From: Cupriavidus sp. IDO
GTDB taxonomy: Bacteria > Pseudomonadota > Gammaproteobacteria > Burkholderiales > Burkholderiaceae
Assembly: GCF_000812465.1 (NCBI RefSeq)
Contig: NZ_JWMA01000022.1
Span: 1 to 64,000, forward strand
DNA length: 64,000 nt
Direction of reading: 5' to 3'
Shown here: positions 56,135-64,000 of the stretch, piece after piece
Layout: the number at the start of each line of letters is the position of its first letter
How positions within the stretch are numbered: position 1 is the stretch's first letter
The notes under the pieces: generated by a model
The model's input: only the letters and a program-made list of their open reading frames with translations
What the model was told of the DNA's origin: nothing
The model's database searches: none
Program-made: the position numbers and the translations under genes

Positions 56135-57454
56135 TCAGTTGGCCAGCGCGCTGTCGTACAGGGCCTGCTCGCGTTCCTTGTGCTCGGCGCTGAAGCGCAC
56201 GGCGATGGCGCACAGCGCGGCGATCGTCGCCATCACGCCCAGGGCGGTCAGCGTGTGCTGCAGGTCGCCCAGGCCCTTCAACAGGAAGCCGGCCGCCACG
56301 GCGCCCACGTTGCCGCCCGCGCCGATGATCCCGGCCACGCCGCCCAGCGCCTTGCGGTCGATGAAAGGCACCAGCGCATAGGTGGCACCGCAGGCCATGT
56401 GGGTGAACAGGCCGAACAGCAGCATGGCGACCACGGCCAGCGTTACGCTGCCGGCCTGCGCGAACCACAGCAGGCCCAGGCCTTCGCCCATGATCAGCAC
56501 GAACAGCAGCGTGGAGCGTGCGTCCAGGCCGCGGCGGCGTGCCGCCTTGTCCGACAGCCAGCCACCCAGGGCGCGGGCAAACAGCGCCAGCAGGCCGAAG
56601 CTCGCGGCAGCCAAGCCGGCGGCCTTCAGGCTCAGGCCGAAGCGGTCCACGTAGTACGACGCGGCGATGTTGTGGATGAAGATCTCCACGCCGAAGCAGG
56701 CGCCGTAGGTGATGAAGAGCAGCCACACGCGGTAGTTGGCGCTGGCGGCGCGGAAGCTGGCCCAGCCGCCGCCCTTGCCGCCGTCTTTGCCGACGATGGC
56801 GATGCCCCGGGCGCGCAGGTCCGAGTAGTTGCCTTCCGGGCAGTCCTGCGTGAAGCGCCAGTAGATGACGGCCATCACCAGCATCAGCACACCCGGCACC
56901 AGCAGGGCAATGCGCCAGCCGAGCGCGTGGTCGGCGCCGAGCATCAGCACCGCGCCCAGCAGCAGCGGCATCAGCGCCTGCGCCGCGCCGCCGCCGGCAT
57001 TCCCCCAGCCGGCCGCGGCCGCGTTGGCGGTGCCGACCACGTTGGGCGCGAACATGACTGAGGTGTGGTACTGCGTGATGACGAAGCTCGCGCCAACCGC
57101 GCCGATCAGCAGGCGGAAGAACAGGAAGGTCTCGTAGCTCTGCGCCAGCGCCACGCCCAGCACGGGCAGCGCACCGAGCGCCAGCAGGCCGGTGTAGGTC
57201 TTGCGCGGGCCGAAGCGGTCGCACATCGGGCCGATCACCAGGCGCACGAGAATGGTCACCGCCACCGCCGCGATATTGATATTGGCGATCTGGCCCGGCG
57301 TCAGGCCGAATTCGCCCTTGAGCACCGGCATCAGCGGCGCGCAGGCGAACCACGCAAAGAAGCAGACGAAGAACGCCATCCAGGTCAGGTGGAAGGCGCG
57401 CATCTGCGGGGTGCGCAGAGTCAGCAGTTGAATGCGGGTGGCTTTGCCGGTCAT
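56135..57454 (-). CDS. narK: Nitrate/nitrite MFS transporter
   Basis: Inner-membrane nitrate importer or nitrate/nitrite antiporter of 439 aa, NNP family. The ATG at 57454 (MTGKATRIQLLTLRTPQM) has GGAG at 9 bases; the frame is open to 57598 but only through the leader. Family signatures are AGWGNAGGGAAQALMP and the second GIIGAGGNVGAVAAGF, both Gly-rich nitrate motifs. It is the first gene of the nitrate assimilation operon and directly follows the attenuator-like leader. Confidence 0.93.
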   Translation of the reverse strand: MTGKATRIQLLTLRTPQMRAFHLTWMAFFVCFFAWFACAPLMPVLKGEFGLTPGQIANINIAAVAVTILVRLVIGPMCDRFGPRKTYTGLLALGALPVLGVALAQSYETFLFFRLLIGAVGASFVITQYHTSVMFAPNVVGTANAAAAGWGNAGGGAAQALMPLLLGAVLMLGADHALGWRIALLVPGVLMLVMAVIYWRFTQDCPEGNYSDLRARGIAIVGKDGGKGGGWASFRAASANYRVWLLFITYGACFGVEIFIHNIAASYYVDRFGLSLKAAGLAAASFGLLALFARALGGWLSDKAARRRGLDARSTLLFVLIMGEGLGLLWFAQAGSVTLAVVAMLLFGLFTHMACGATYALVPFIDRKALGGVAGIIGAGGNVGAVAAGFLLKGLGDLQHTLTALGVMATIAALCAIAVRFSAEHKEREQALYDSALAN

Positions 57455-57465
57455 CGTCGCTTGCT

Positions 57466-57553
57466 CCAAAAACAAATGGCGTCCCGCAAACCGGTCTTGG
57501 ACCGTTTCAGGGGACGCCGTTGTCCTGACAGCGGCTACATGGGATAGCCGCTG
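57466..57553 (-). promoter_or_regulatory. Attenuator-like leader of the nitrate operon
   Basis: On the minus-strand transcript three elements follow one another. First is a 9-bp hairpin CAGCGGCTA/TAGCCGCTG (57529-57553) with a 7-base loop. Second is a small hairpin GGAC-AACGGC-GTCC (57512-57525) whose hexaloop has A at position 1 and G at position 4, as in ANTAR-protein targets. Third is a terminator-like stem GGCGTCCC/GGGACGCC (57511-57518 with 57478-57485) followed by CATTTGTTTTT. The second hairpin and the terminator share bases, so they exclude each other. This matches NasR/NasT-type antitermination, but the first loop does not fit the hexaloop rule. Confidence 0.65.
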
Positions 57554-57600
57554 CGTGTGTGGGGTGGGCGGATCGCCGTTGATCGGCCCGCACTCCATTA

Positions 57601-57616
57601 CGCAAGGCCCGTGCCA
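57601..57616 (-). promoter_or_regulatory. Sigma-54 promoter of the nitrate operon
   Basis: The minus strand reads TGGCACG-GGCC-TTGCG, an essentially perfect -24/-12 element (consensus TGGCACG-N4-TTGCW). It points towards narK. Transcription would start near 57590 and give a leader of about 135 nt that contains the attenuator hairpins. Confidence 0.85.
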
Positions 57617-57710
57617 GTTACGGAAGTGACGATGGAGGAGGCTCAGGCCCGTTCAGGCGACGCAGAGGGCTATTGCGATGCGCTGCCGTGGGGCGGCAGC
57701 GCGAGGGACG

Positions 57711-57725
57711 GCACAGTCATGGTGC
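57711..57725. promoter_or_regulatory. NtrC-type enhancer site
   Basis: GCAC-N7-GTGC (GCACAGTCATGGTGC), the dyad recognised by NtrC, about 128 bases upstream of the predicted sigma-54 start. Further GCAC half-sites read on the minus strand between 57726 and 57760. Its position next to a sigma-54 promoter supports nitrogen control of the operon. Confidence 0.65.
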
Positions 57726-57762
57726 AGTGCAGTGTGCTGCGACGGTGCGGTGCGGAAGAAAT

Positions 57763-58242
57763 TCAGGTATTGGAAGTGCCCCTAGCGACGGGCAGGAGTT
57801 CCATATCCCTGGGCGATACCAGCTCGCCATCCTCATCGACGATTGCGGCGTGCACCAGCTGGCCGTTAGCGCGGGAGCGGATCTGCACCGGACCTTCGCC
57901 GTTCTGCGCAAGGTGTGCGTCGCCCCATTGCATCAGGCCGACCAGCACGGGCAGCAACTCCACGGCGGCACGCGTGGGGCGGTATTCGAAGCGCTCCCGC
58001 TCGCCGGGCTCGCGGTAGCCGACCCGGCGCAGCAGGCCGGCTTCGGTCAGTGTCTTCAGGCGCGCGGAGAGCACGGCAGGAGAGCATTCGAGCCGGCGCA
58101 GGAATTCATCGAAGCGCGTCACGCCGTGGAAAACGTCGCGCAGGATCAGGATCGTCCACTTTTCGCCGATCAGCGAAAGTGTGGAGGCGATCGAGCAGTA
58201 ACGGAGGTCCGAAGCAGTGGCTTTCATGATGGATTCAAGCAT
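57763..58242 (-). CDS. HxlR-family transcriptional regulator
   Basis: Winged-helix regulator of 159 aa. The MarR-like HxlR core is CSIASTLSLIGEKWTILILR, then GVTRFDEFLRRLECSPAVLSARLKTL and the wing. AGGG lies 4-5 bases before the ATG at 58242; the ATG at 58227 is an alternative. It has a C-terminal extension of about 50 residues after the usual domain. It lies upstream of the nitrate operon on the same strand but is separated from it by the sigma-54 promoter, so a link to nitrate is not implied. Confidence 0.9.
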   Translation of the reverse strand: MLESIMKATASDLRYCSIASTLSLIGEKWTILILRDVFHGVTRFDEFLRRLECSPAVLSARLKTLTEAGLLRRVGYREPGERERFEYRPTRAAVELLPVLVGLMQWGDAHLAQNGEGPVQIRSRANGQLVHAAIVDEDGELVSPRDMELLPVARGTSNT

Positions 58243-58321
58243 AGCACCCTAACTTCATTTGCAAAAGTCAGGTGTTTGCCTATACTCTGACTACTGAGTT
58301 TGTAGTCAGATGGGGTGCGAC

Positions 58322-58921
58322 ATGTTCAGTTCGGAATTGGCGGAAGTCGAAGCACAAGAACAACCCGTGGAGGAAGAAAGCTGGCGCGTGCGCGGGGGCG
58401 AATGCGTCACGCTGCGCTCCGCGCACGCGGCGGACGAGATAGCGGTCCGGCAGATGGTGGACGGGCTGTCGCGGGAAAGCCGCTACTTCCGCTTCCTGAC
58501 GGGCGGCCGCGTGGTGGAACACATTGTCGACGGCCTGGTAGCACCGGGGCGGGGCGGCGTGGCGCTGGTGGTGATGGCAAGGCATGGCGATGAGGAAGCC
58601 GTCATCGCAAACGGCCAGTACGTGGTCACGGGCGACCGAGTTGCCGAATTCGCCGTGGTGGTCGCCGATGCATGGCAAGGACAGGGGCTGGGTCGCCGCC
58701 TGATCAACAAGTTGCAGCAGCTGGCGCGCTCGGCAGGGCTGCGGCTGATGCGCGGAGACGTGCTCAGCGAGAACCGCCGCATGCTCGCCATCCTGCGCGA
58801 TTGCGGCTTCAGCACCCGGCGCAATCCGGAAGACAGTTTCCTGCACGAAGTGACGATGCCGCTCGCGCAGTCTGCCGCGGCGCCGCAGCGGTTGCCGGCG
58901 GACTGGCTCGGTGCGCGCTGA
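58322..58921 (+). CDS. GNAT-family N-acetyltransferase
   Basis: Acetyl-CoA-dependent transferase of 199 aa from the ATG at 58322 (MFSSELAEVEAQEQ); the ATG at 58310 is an alternative. The acetyl-CoA loop is AWQGQGLGRRLINKLQQLA (Q/RXXGXG/A motif), preceded by AEFAVVVAD and followed by ENRRMLAILRDCGF. The family order fits stand-alone acetyltransferases related to the C-terminal domain of protein acetyltransferases. It is divergent from the HxlR gene. The substrate is unknown. Confidence 0.88.
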   Translation: MFSSELAEVEAQEQPVEEESWRVRGGECVTLRSAHAADEIAVRQMVDGLSRESRYFRFLTGGRVVEHIVDGLVAPGRGGVALVVMARHGDEEAVIANGQYVVTGDRVAEFAVVVADAWQGQGLGRRLINKLQQLARSAGLRLMRGDVLSENRRMLAILRDCGFSTRRNPEDSFLHEVTMPLAQSAAAPQRLPADWLGAR

Positions 58922-58929
58922 TGGCTTCC

Positions 58930-59856
58930 TCAGGCGGGCTGCCGCTTGCCGCGCGCCGTGGCCGTGCAACCCACTGATGCAACGATGATGCAGCCAATGG
59001 CCAGCCATTGCCGGGCGTTCAGCTGCTCGTGCAGGAACACCAACCCCGCCAGTGCGCCCATTGCCGGCTCCATGCTGAGCAGGATGCCGAACGTGCGCCG
59101 CGGGAGGCGTTTGAGCGCCACCATTTCGAGCGAGTAAGGGATCGCGCTCGACAGCACGCCCACCGCAAGCCCGGCCGCCAGCAGCGACGGGCTGAACATC
59201 GTGGCGCCGGCGTGAGCCAGCCCGAACGGAAACACCACCAGCGCGGCCATCGTCAGGCCCAGCGAGGTCGCCTGCCCGCCATGGGCGTTGCCGGCCATCT
59301 GGCCGAAGATGATATATAGGGCCCATCCCACGCCCGCCGCAAGCGCGAAGCCGATGCCGACCGGATCGAGCGTGCCGGTGGCCTGGCCCAGCGGCAGCAG
59401 CATTACCAGCCCGATCACGGCAAATCCGATCCAGACAAAGTCGATGGCCTGGCGCGAGGACAGCACCGCCACCGCCAGCGGCCCCGTGAATTCGATCGCA
59501 ATCGCCAGCCCCAGCGGAATGGTGCGCAGCGACATATAGAACAGCAGGTTGGTCGCGCCCAGCGCCGCGCCGTACAGGGCGATGGCACGCGCGTTCGCCA
59601 GGGTCAGCGGTATCCGCCAGGGCCGCCACACGCACAGCAGGATCAGGGCCGAGAAGCCCACGCGCAGCGCAGTGGTGCCCTGCGCGCCAAGCGCGGCAAA
59701 CAGGCTCTTGGCGAACGAGGTGCCGATGCACAGCGAGGCCATCGAGCCGGTCAGCGCCAGCACGGCGACCAGGGTGGAGCTTTGTTTGAGGCGGGCGAGA
59801 GGCAATTGAGGTCCTGTTAAGCGGGCACTGCGTGGCGCTGCCGCATCTTGAACCAT
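58930..59856 (-). CDS. rhtA: RhtA-like EamA-family exporter
   Basis: Inner-membrane exporter of 308 aa with ten predicted segments in two EamA repeats, closest in pattern to the threonine/homoserine exporter RhtA. Recognisable parts are MASLCIGTSFAKSLFAALG, then GATNLLFYMSLRTIPLGLAI and the second-repeat SSAIPYSLEMVALKRLPRRT. The final signature SMEPAMGALAGLVFLHEQL is typical. It is convergent with the GNAT gene with 8 bp between stops. The exact substrate is inferred from family only. Confidence 0.85.
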   Translation of the reverse strand: MVQDAAAPRSARLTGPQLPLARLKQSSTLVAVLALTGSMASLCIGTSFAKSLFAALGAQGTTALRVGFSALILLCVWRPWRIPLTLANARAIALYGAALGATNLLFYMSLRTIPLGLAIAIEFTGPLAVAVLSSRQAIDFVWIGFAVIGLVMLLPLGQATGTLDPVGIGFALAAGVGWALYIIFGQMAGNAHGGQATSLGLTMAALVVFPFGLAHAGATMFSPSLLAAGLAVGVLSSAIPYSLEMVALKRLPRRTFGILLSMEPAMGALAGLVFLHEQLNARQWLAIGCIIVASVGCTATARGKRQPA

Positions 59857-59983
59857 TCAGCCTTGCGTCGCCATATACGGCCAGGGGCGTCTGTCACCTG
59901 TACAGTTGCCGGCATTTCCGGCTTTCCCTTCCGGTGCCGCCGCGACTATGGTGGTAGCAGCGCAATGCTCAGGGAGCCGAAAG

Positions 59984-60700
59984 ATGGAATCTGCCGCCGC
60001 TGTTCGTCATGTTGTCATCACCGGCGCCGCCGGCTCGCTTGGGCAGGCCGTCGCCAGCCGCTTTGCCGGCGAGGGCGCGCGCCTGGCGCTGATCGACCGC
60101 GATCTGCAGCACCTGCAGAGCGTCTTTGCCCACCCCGATGCCGACAGCGGCATGCTGCTGTTCGAGGCGGATGTCACCTCGGAAGCCAGCATGGGCAAGG
60201 TCGCCCAGGACATCCTCGGCACCTTCGGCGCGGTCGATGTATTGGTCCACGTAGCCGGCGGCTTCGAGATGGGCGACCCCACGCACGCCATCAGCCGTGA
60301 ATCGTGGATGCGGATGATGGACCTGAACGCCTGGTCGCTGGTGGCGGTGACGCGGCATTTCATGCCGGCGATGCTGGCCCGGCACAGCGGCAAGGTGATT
60401 GCCGTGTCCGCGCGCGGCGCCAGTGCCGGTGCCGCGGCGATGGGGGCCTACTGCGCGTCCAAGAGTGCGCTGCAGCGGCTGGTGGAAAGCCTCTCGCGCG
60501 AGGTGCGGGGCGCCGGCATCAACGTAAACAGCATTGCGCCGGGCATTCTCGATACGCCCGCCAACCGGCGCGATATGCCTGCGGCCGATCCGTCGGTGTG
60601 GGTGTCCACGGGCGTGGCGGCACGGGTGGTCGCCTTCCTTGCCTCGGATGGCGCGCAGGCCATCCATGGGCAGCACGTGGTGCTCGATGGCCTGAGCTGA
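59984..60700 (+). CDS. Short-chain dehydrogenase/reductase
   Basis: Classical SDR of 238 aa. The ATG at 59984 (MESAAAVRHVVITGAAGSLG) has GGGAG upstream; the frame is open from 59906. The cofactor motif TGAAGSLG, the HVAGG in place of NNAG, and the active-site YCASK (after VSARGASAGAA) are present. The C-terminus HGQHVVLDGLS is typical. A substrate cannot be given. It stands alone, divergent from the RhtA-like gene. Confidence 0.9.
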   Translation: MESAAAVRHVVITGAAGSLGQAVASRFAGEGARLALIDRDLQHLQSVFAHPDADSGMLLFEADVTSEASMGKVAQDILGTFGAVDVLVHVAGGFEMGDPTHAISRESWMRMMDLNAWSLVAVTRHFMPAMLARHSGKVIAVSARGASAGAAAMGAYCASKSALQRLVESLSREVRGAGINVNSIAPGILDTPANRRDMPAADPSVWVSTGVAARVVAFLASDGAQAIHGQHVVLDGLS

Positions 60701-60977
60701 AAGCCGTTCCCGCTCGCCGTCCGGGTGTGCCGACGCGCTACTGAGGGCGCGCGCCAGCCCTTCGCCGCGGCCGCGCTGCAGGCCGGCGATTCAGCCTGGC
60801 TCTCCGGTGAGACAGGACACGGCTGGCGCGATGCCTGCGGCTTCCCGTACCGGCGAGAGGTGTGCCTTGTCGTGCTGGCGCTGACACGCGCCGGTGTTGC
60901 GTGGGCATGGCGGTTTCCGCTAATGGCGATTCAGCTGAAGGGCATCTGCCGCTGAGCGGCCGGCGGCAAGGCGGCTC
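60701..60977. other. Intergenic stretch without a recognisable gene
   Basis: 277 bases between the SDR stop and the end of the efflux lipoprotein gene. One plus-strand frame (60725-60955) crosses it, but it has no ribosome site or domain. No clear terminator hairpin with a T-run was found. Confidence 0.4.
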
Positions 60978-62612
60978 TCACTGCCGGTTCGATGCCGCCA
61001 CCGGAGCATTCGGTTGCGCGGCCACCGGTGCCTTCGGCTGCGCGGCCACTGGTGCCTTCGGCTGCGCGGCCACTGGCGCGGGCGGCGCAGTGGCGCCATC
61101 ATCCTTCACTTCCCGCCAGCCGCCGCCGAGCGCCTTGTACAGCGAAACGCGGCTGGTCAGGCTGGCCAGCTGGTAGGTGATCAGCGACTGCTGCGCGCCA
61201 TAGAGCTGGCGCTGGGCATCGAACACGCCGAAGTAGTCGTCCACGCCGTTGCGGAAGCGCATTTCGGAAAGCCGCCTGGTTTCGGTGCCTTCCTTCACCA
61301 GGGCTTCCTGTGCCTTGGCCTGCCGCTCGTAGGTGGCACGTGCCGCCATGCTGTCGGCCACTTCGCGGAAGGCGGTCTGGATGGTCTTCTCGTAGTTCGC
61401 GACAAAGATGTCCTTGCGCACCTTGGCCAGGTCCAGGCCGGCCTGGTTGCGCCCGGCGTTGAAGATCGGCACGGTGATCTGGGGCGCGAACACCCATGCC
61501 AGGCCGCCGGAGAAGAGCCCCGCCAGGCTGGTGCTGGCTGCGCCCACGGCGCCGGTCAGCGTGATGCTCGGGAAAAACGCTGCGCGAGCGGCGCCGATAT
61601 TGGCATTGGCCGCCTTGAGTTGGTGCTCGGCATCGAGGATGTCGGGGCGGCGCTCAAGCAGGCTGGAGGGCAGGCCCTCCGGAAACTCCGCCAGCAGGTT
61701 GCTGCCATCAAGCGGTGCGGGGCCTGCCGCGGTTGCGGTGATGGGGTCGCCCACGGCATCGGGCAGCTTGCCGCCGATCAGCAGGCTCAGCGCGTTCTCG
61801 TCCTGCGCCACCTGCCGGGTGTATTGCTCCACGCCCACCTGCGCGGTCTGCACCTGCGTTTCCACGCGATGCTGGTCGATCTGCGCCATCGCGCCCGCGC
61901 GGCGGCCGCGGCTGACCATCTCGGCGGCGTCCTGCTGGGTCTTGAGCGTGTCCTGCGACAGCTTGAGCAAAGCCCGGTCCGCCAGCAGCGTCAGGTAGGC
62001 GTTGGCTACCTCCGCCACCAGGCTGATCTGCGCGCTGCGCCGTGCCTCCTCGGTGGCCATGTATTGTTCCAGCGCGGCGTGCTTGAGGCTGCGTACGCGG
62101 CCGAAGAAGTCCAGTTCGAAGGCGGTGAAGCCGATCCCGGCGTTATAGGTCGTGATCTGCGCCGGCTGGCCCGGCGCGCGGATCTTCGACGACAGCCGCT
62201 GCGCCACCAGGCCCGCGTTGGCGTCCACGGTCGGGAACTGCGCGGCGCGTTCGATCTGGTACAGCGCGCGCGATTCGTCGATGGCCAGCGTGGCCATGCG
62301 CAGGTCGCGGTTGTTGGCCAGCGCCAGTTCGATAAGCTGCCTCAGGTTCGGATCGACAAAGACATCGCGCCATCCCAGGTCAGCCGCCGAGGGGCCGGCG
62401 GGTTGTGGCTGGCCAGTCTGCCCAGGCTGCGCCGCCGCGCCAGGCTTCGCGCCGTTGTAGGCCGCGCCCTGCGGGTACGCGGACGGGATGGGCGCATCGG
62501 GACGCTGGTAGTTGGGCTCCAGGCTGCATGCGGCAAGTGCCACGGCAAGCGCGCACGGCAGCACGCGCATCGGATTGAAAGTCGGGGACAGGCTTCGCAT
62601 GGGCAATCTCAT
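60978..62612 (-). CDS. RND efflux outer-membrane lipoprotein (NodT/OprM family)
   Basis: Trimeric outer-membrane channel of tripartite efflux pumps, 544 aa. The lipobox AVALAACS follows an N-terminal signal region; ATGs at 62612, 62600 and 62570 are all in frame. The mature start LEPNYQRPDAPIPSAYP is typical of the family. Two OEP repeats follow, the second around LPSSLLERRPDILDAEHQLK. The C-terminus ends in a Pro/Ala/Gln tail made of tandem APVAAQPK units. No RND pump or adaptor gene is next to it here; these could lie beyond the neighbouring genes or elsewhere. Confidence 0.92.
   Translation of the reverse strand: MRLPMRSLSPTFNPMRVLPCALAVALAACSLEPNYQRPDAPIPSAYPQGAAYNGAKPGAAAQPGQTGQPQPAGPSAADLGWRDVFVDPNLRQLIELALANNRDLRMATLAIDESRALYQIERAAQFPTVDANAGLVAQRLSSKIRAPGQPAQITTYNAGIGFTAFELDFFGRVRSLKHAALEQYMATEEARRSAQISLVAEVANAYLTLLADRALLKLSQDTLKTQQDAAEMVSRGRRAGAMAQIDQHRVETQVQTAQVGVEQYTRQVAQDENALSLLIGGKLPDAVGDPITATAAGPAPLDGSNLLAEFPEGLPSSLLERRPDILDAEHQLKAANANIGAARAAFFPSITLTGAVGAASTSLAGLFSGGLAWVFAPQITVPIFNAGRNQAGLDLAKVRKDIFVANYEKTIQTAFREVADSMAARATYERQAKAQEALVKEGTETRRLSEMRFRNGVDDYFGVFDAQRQLYGAQQSLITYQLASLTSRVSLYKALGGGWREVKDDGATAPPAPVAAQPKAPVAAQPKAPVAAQPNAPVAASNRQ
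60997..61080. repeat. 24-bp tandem repeat in the efflux lipoprotein gene
   Basis: Three full copies and one half copy of a 24-base unit (60997-61020, 61021-61044, 61045-61068, half to 61080), differing at a few positions. The frame is kept, and the repeats encode APVAAQPK units in the C-terminal tail. Copy number is likely to vary between strains. Confidence 0.85.
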
Positions 62613-62630
62613 TGTGGTTAGAAGACGCGC

Positions 62631-64000
62631 TCAACCCATCAGCGCGCGCCGCATGAAACGCGAGATCGCCAGGCGCGGGCGGCCCTGTCTGGCGATGTTG
62701 TGCGCCGGGTCGGTGAACAGCGTGCGGATCAGGCGATGGCGTGCCGCCATGTCCGCATGCAACGCGAGGCCCAGCAACTGGTCCTTGCGCCGCACGATCC
62801 GGCAAGGGACCCAGCCGGTCGGCGCCAGCCACACTGCGCCCTCGGCGTCGACCGGCATCATGGCCGCCAGCGGCGTGGTCACCGCCACGCCGTTGCACGA
62901 CAGGTCGGTAGTGGTGACCTGGAGTTCGCGCTCGCCCACCCGCAGCATCGCGCGTGCCCGATAGGGAAAGCGCTCCTCCTTGCGCGGCCGCGGCAGCTCC
63001 ACGCACACCAGCAGCGAGGCCAGGTAGAGCATCAGCGCAATGCCGGTCCAGACCGTGTTGAAGGCCAGCCCCTGCGAATCCGGGTCGGCCAGCAGCGCGT
63101 GGCCGAGCCCCAGTGCCGACAGCCCCGCCAATCCGGCATAGAGCGCGGCGAACTTGCCGTGGATGACTACCTTCGAACGGTCCAGCCCCTTGTTGGTGAC
63201 CTTGAAAGGGCGCCCGAACGGCTTGAACATGGCACTGACCAGCGAAGCCGTCACCGCCATCGCGGCAACAATCTGCGTGACTTCCGTGAAGATCGGCAGC
63301 GCGCGCTGGCCGGTGATCCAGATGCTGTACGCCCAGTAGGCAACCAGTGCCGGCACGCCGTACGCAAGGAACTGCAGCGGCTCGCCGTAGAGCGTCGGCA
63401 CGTCGAAGTACCAGTAGAGCAGCGGTCCGGCCAGCAGCATCAGCGTGAACGGGCGCGACAGCCAGTGCAGCAGGCCGTGCACGTAGTGCAGCCGCTGCAC
63501 GAAGGTATAGCCGCGTCCGCGCAACGGCCCGTCCGCGGTCAGCGCAACCTGGATCGTGCCAAGGCCCCAGCGGCTGCGCTGGCTGATGTACTCGGGCAGG
63601 CCTTCCGCGGACAGGCCCACGCTGAGGCGCTCATTGAGCCAGCGGGTGATGTAGCCGTGTGGAAGCAGGCGGTAGGTCAGGTGGATGTCCTCGGTCACGG
63701 TGCCGGTCGGGAAGCCGCCGATCAGCTCGAGCAGGTCGCGCCGCACCACGAACGACGTGCCGATGCAGAAGGCCGAGCCCCAGGCGTCTTTGGCCGGCTG
63801 CATCACGTCGAAGAACGCGCGCTGCTCGTCCACCCAGCATTCCGTGGCGCGCAGGTTGTACTGGATGGGGTCGGCGTTGTAGTAGAACTGGGGCGTCTGC
63901 ACCAGGCCCACCTTGGGGTCGTTGAACAGCCCGACCGTGCGCAGCAGGATGTTCCGGTGCGGGGCGAAGTCCGCGTCGAGCACCAGGATGTGGGGCGCGC
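62631..64000 (-). CDS. Cellulose-synthase-like glycosyltransferase with C-terminal PilZ domain (partial)
   Basis: C-terminal part of a processive family 2 glycosyltransferase. The gene enters from the right edge and its start is outside the window. Visible are the second Asp motif (HILVLDADFAPHR), FCIGTSFVVRRDLL, TEDIHLTYRL and the QXXRW motif in SQRSRWGLG. About six membrane segments follow. A PilZ-like domain near the end begins at FPYRARAMLRV and has DLSCNGVAV, so c-di-GMP control is likely. This is the BcsA layout, but the usual RXXXR switch is only approximate (RPRKEERFPYR). No bcsB is seen on this side; the efflux lipoprotein gene lies 18 bp downstream. Confidence 0.88.
   Translation of the reverse strand, partial: APHILVLDADFAPHRNILLRTVGLFNDPKVGLVQTPQFYYNADPIQYNLRATECWVDEQRAFFDVMQPAKDAWGSAFCIGTSFVVRRDLLELIGGFPTGTVTEDIHLTYRLLPHGYITRWLNERLSVGLSAEGLPEYISQRSRWGLGTIQVALTADGPLRGRGYTFVQRLHYVHGLLHWLSRPFTLMLLAGPLLYWYFDVPTLYGEPLQFLAYGVPALVAYWAYSIWITGQRALPIFTEVTQIVAAMAVTASLVSAMFKPFGRPFKVTNKGLDRSKVVIHGKFAALYAGLAGLSALGLGHALLADPDSQGLAFNTVWTGIALMLYLASLLVCVELPRPRKEERFPYRARAMLRVGERELQVTTTDLSCNGVAVTTPLAAMMPVDAEGAVWLAPTGWVPCRIVRRKDQLLGLALHADMAARHRLIRTLFTDPAHNIARQGRPRLAISRFMRRALMG

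Noticed and set aside
57529..57553. Calling the 9-bp hairpin a canonical ANTAR P1 stem
   Set aside because: Its loop has seven bases and lacks the A1/G4 hexaloop pattern. It is kept only as part of the leader structure.
60725..60955. 76-codon frame after the SDR gene
   Set aside because: No ribosome site or recognisable features, and atypical composition.

Overview
The window looks like chromosomal DNA of a Burkholderiaceae bacterium, most probably Cupriavidus or a close relative. The grounds are high G+C content, an almost complete hopanoid (hpn) locus, a PhaB-type acetoacetyl-CoA reductase next to a phasin, a Bug-type solute receptor, and an assimilatory nitrate operon with a C-terminal ferredoxin-like domain on the reductase. 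No rRNA, tRNA, CRISPR array, prophage or intact insertion sequence was seen.

0.1-24.2 kb, hopanoid locus. hpnG, shc and hpnD lie at the left end. After a 7 kb interruption come mlaA, hpnN, hpnM, hpnL, hpnK, hpnJ, hpnI, hpnH, ispH, hpnA, hpnB and a di-iron ferritin-like gene. Together these cover precursor supply (IspH, HpnD), cyclisation (Shc), C5 side-chain building (HpnH, HpnG), sugar or cyclitol head-group formation (HpnI, HpnK, HpnJ) and export (HpnN, HpnM, MlaA). hpnC and hpnE are not in the window.

The interruption (3.8-9.8 kb) holds a BON-like periplasmic protein, a cold-shock protein, a 1.4 kb stretch without a recognisable gene, a two-gene glycosyltransferase plus outer-membrane barrel operon, and a response regulator. 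The regulator's DNA-binding domain is cut off and joined to a remnant of the 3' end of ilvA. Its frame then stays open into a periplasmic FKBP gene, which marks an old recombination joint.

24.4-33 kb: an AraC regulator and an EamA transporter, a GntR/UTRA regulator, a degraded higA antitoxin, a DUF1800/DUF1501 pair and a class A penicillin-binding protein. 33.4-35.5 kb: phaB, a phasin and a DUF3606 protein. 35.5-39.8 kb: a MacAB-like ABC efflux operon. 40-47.8 kb: a flavodoxin-like protein, a TonB-dependent receptor, a three-domain ACP/acyl-AMP-ligase/acyltransferase fusion and an MFS exporter. 47.9-48.9 kb: a Bug-family binding protein.

49.0-57.5 kb: a nitrate assimilation operon on the minus strand, narK-nirB-nirD-FAD reductase-nasA. 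Upstream of it can be read an NtrC-type site, a sigma-54 -24/-12 promoter, and a leader with alternative hairpins and an intrinsic terminator. This suggests nitrogen control by NtrC combined with antitermination. 57.8-64 kb: an HxlR regulator, a GNAT acetyltransferase, an RhtA-like exporter, an SDR, an efflux outer-membrane lipoprotein and the C-terminal part of a cellulose-synthase-like glycosyltransferase that runs off the right edge.
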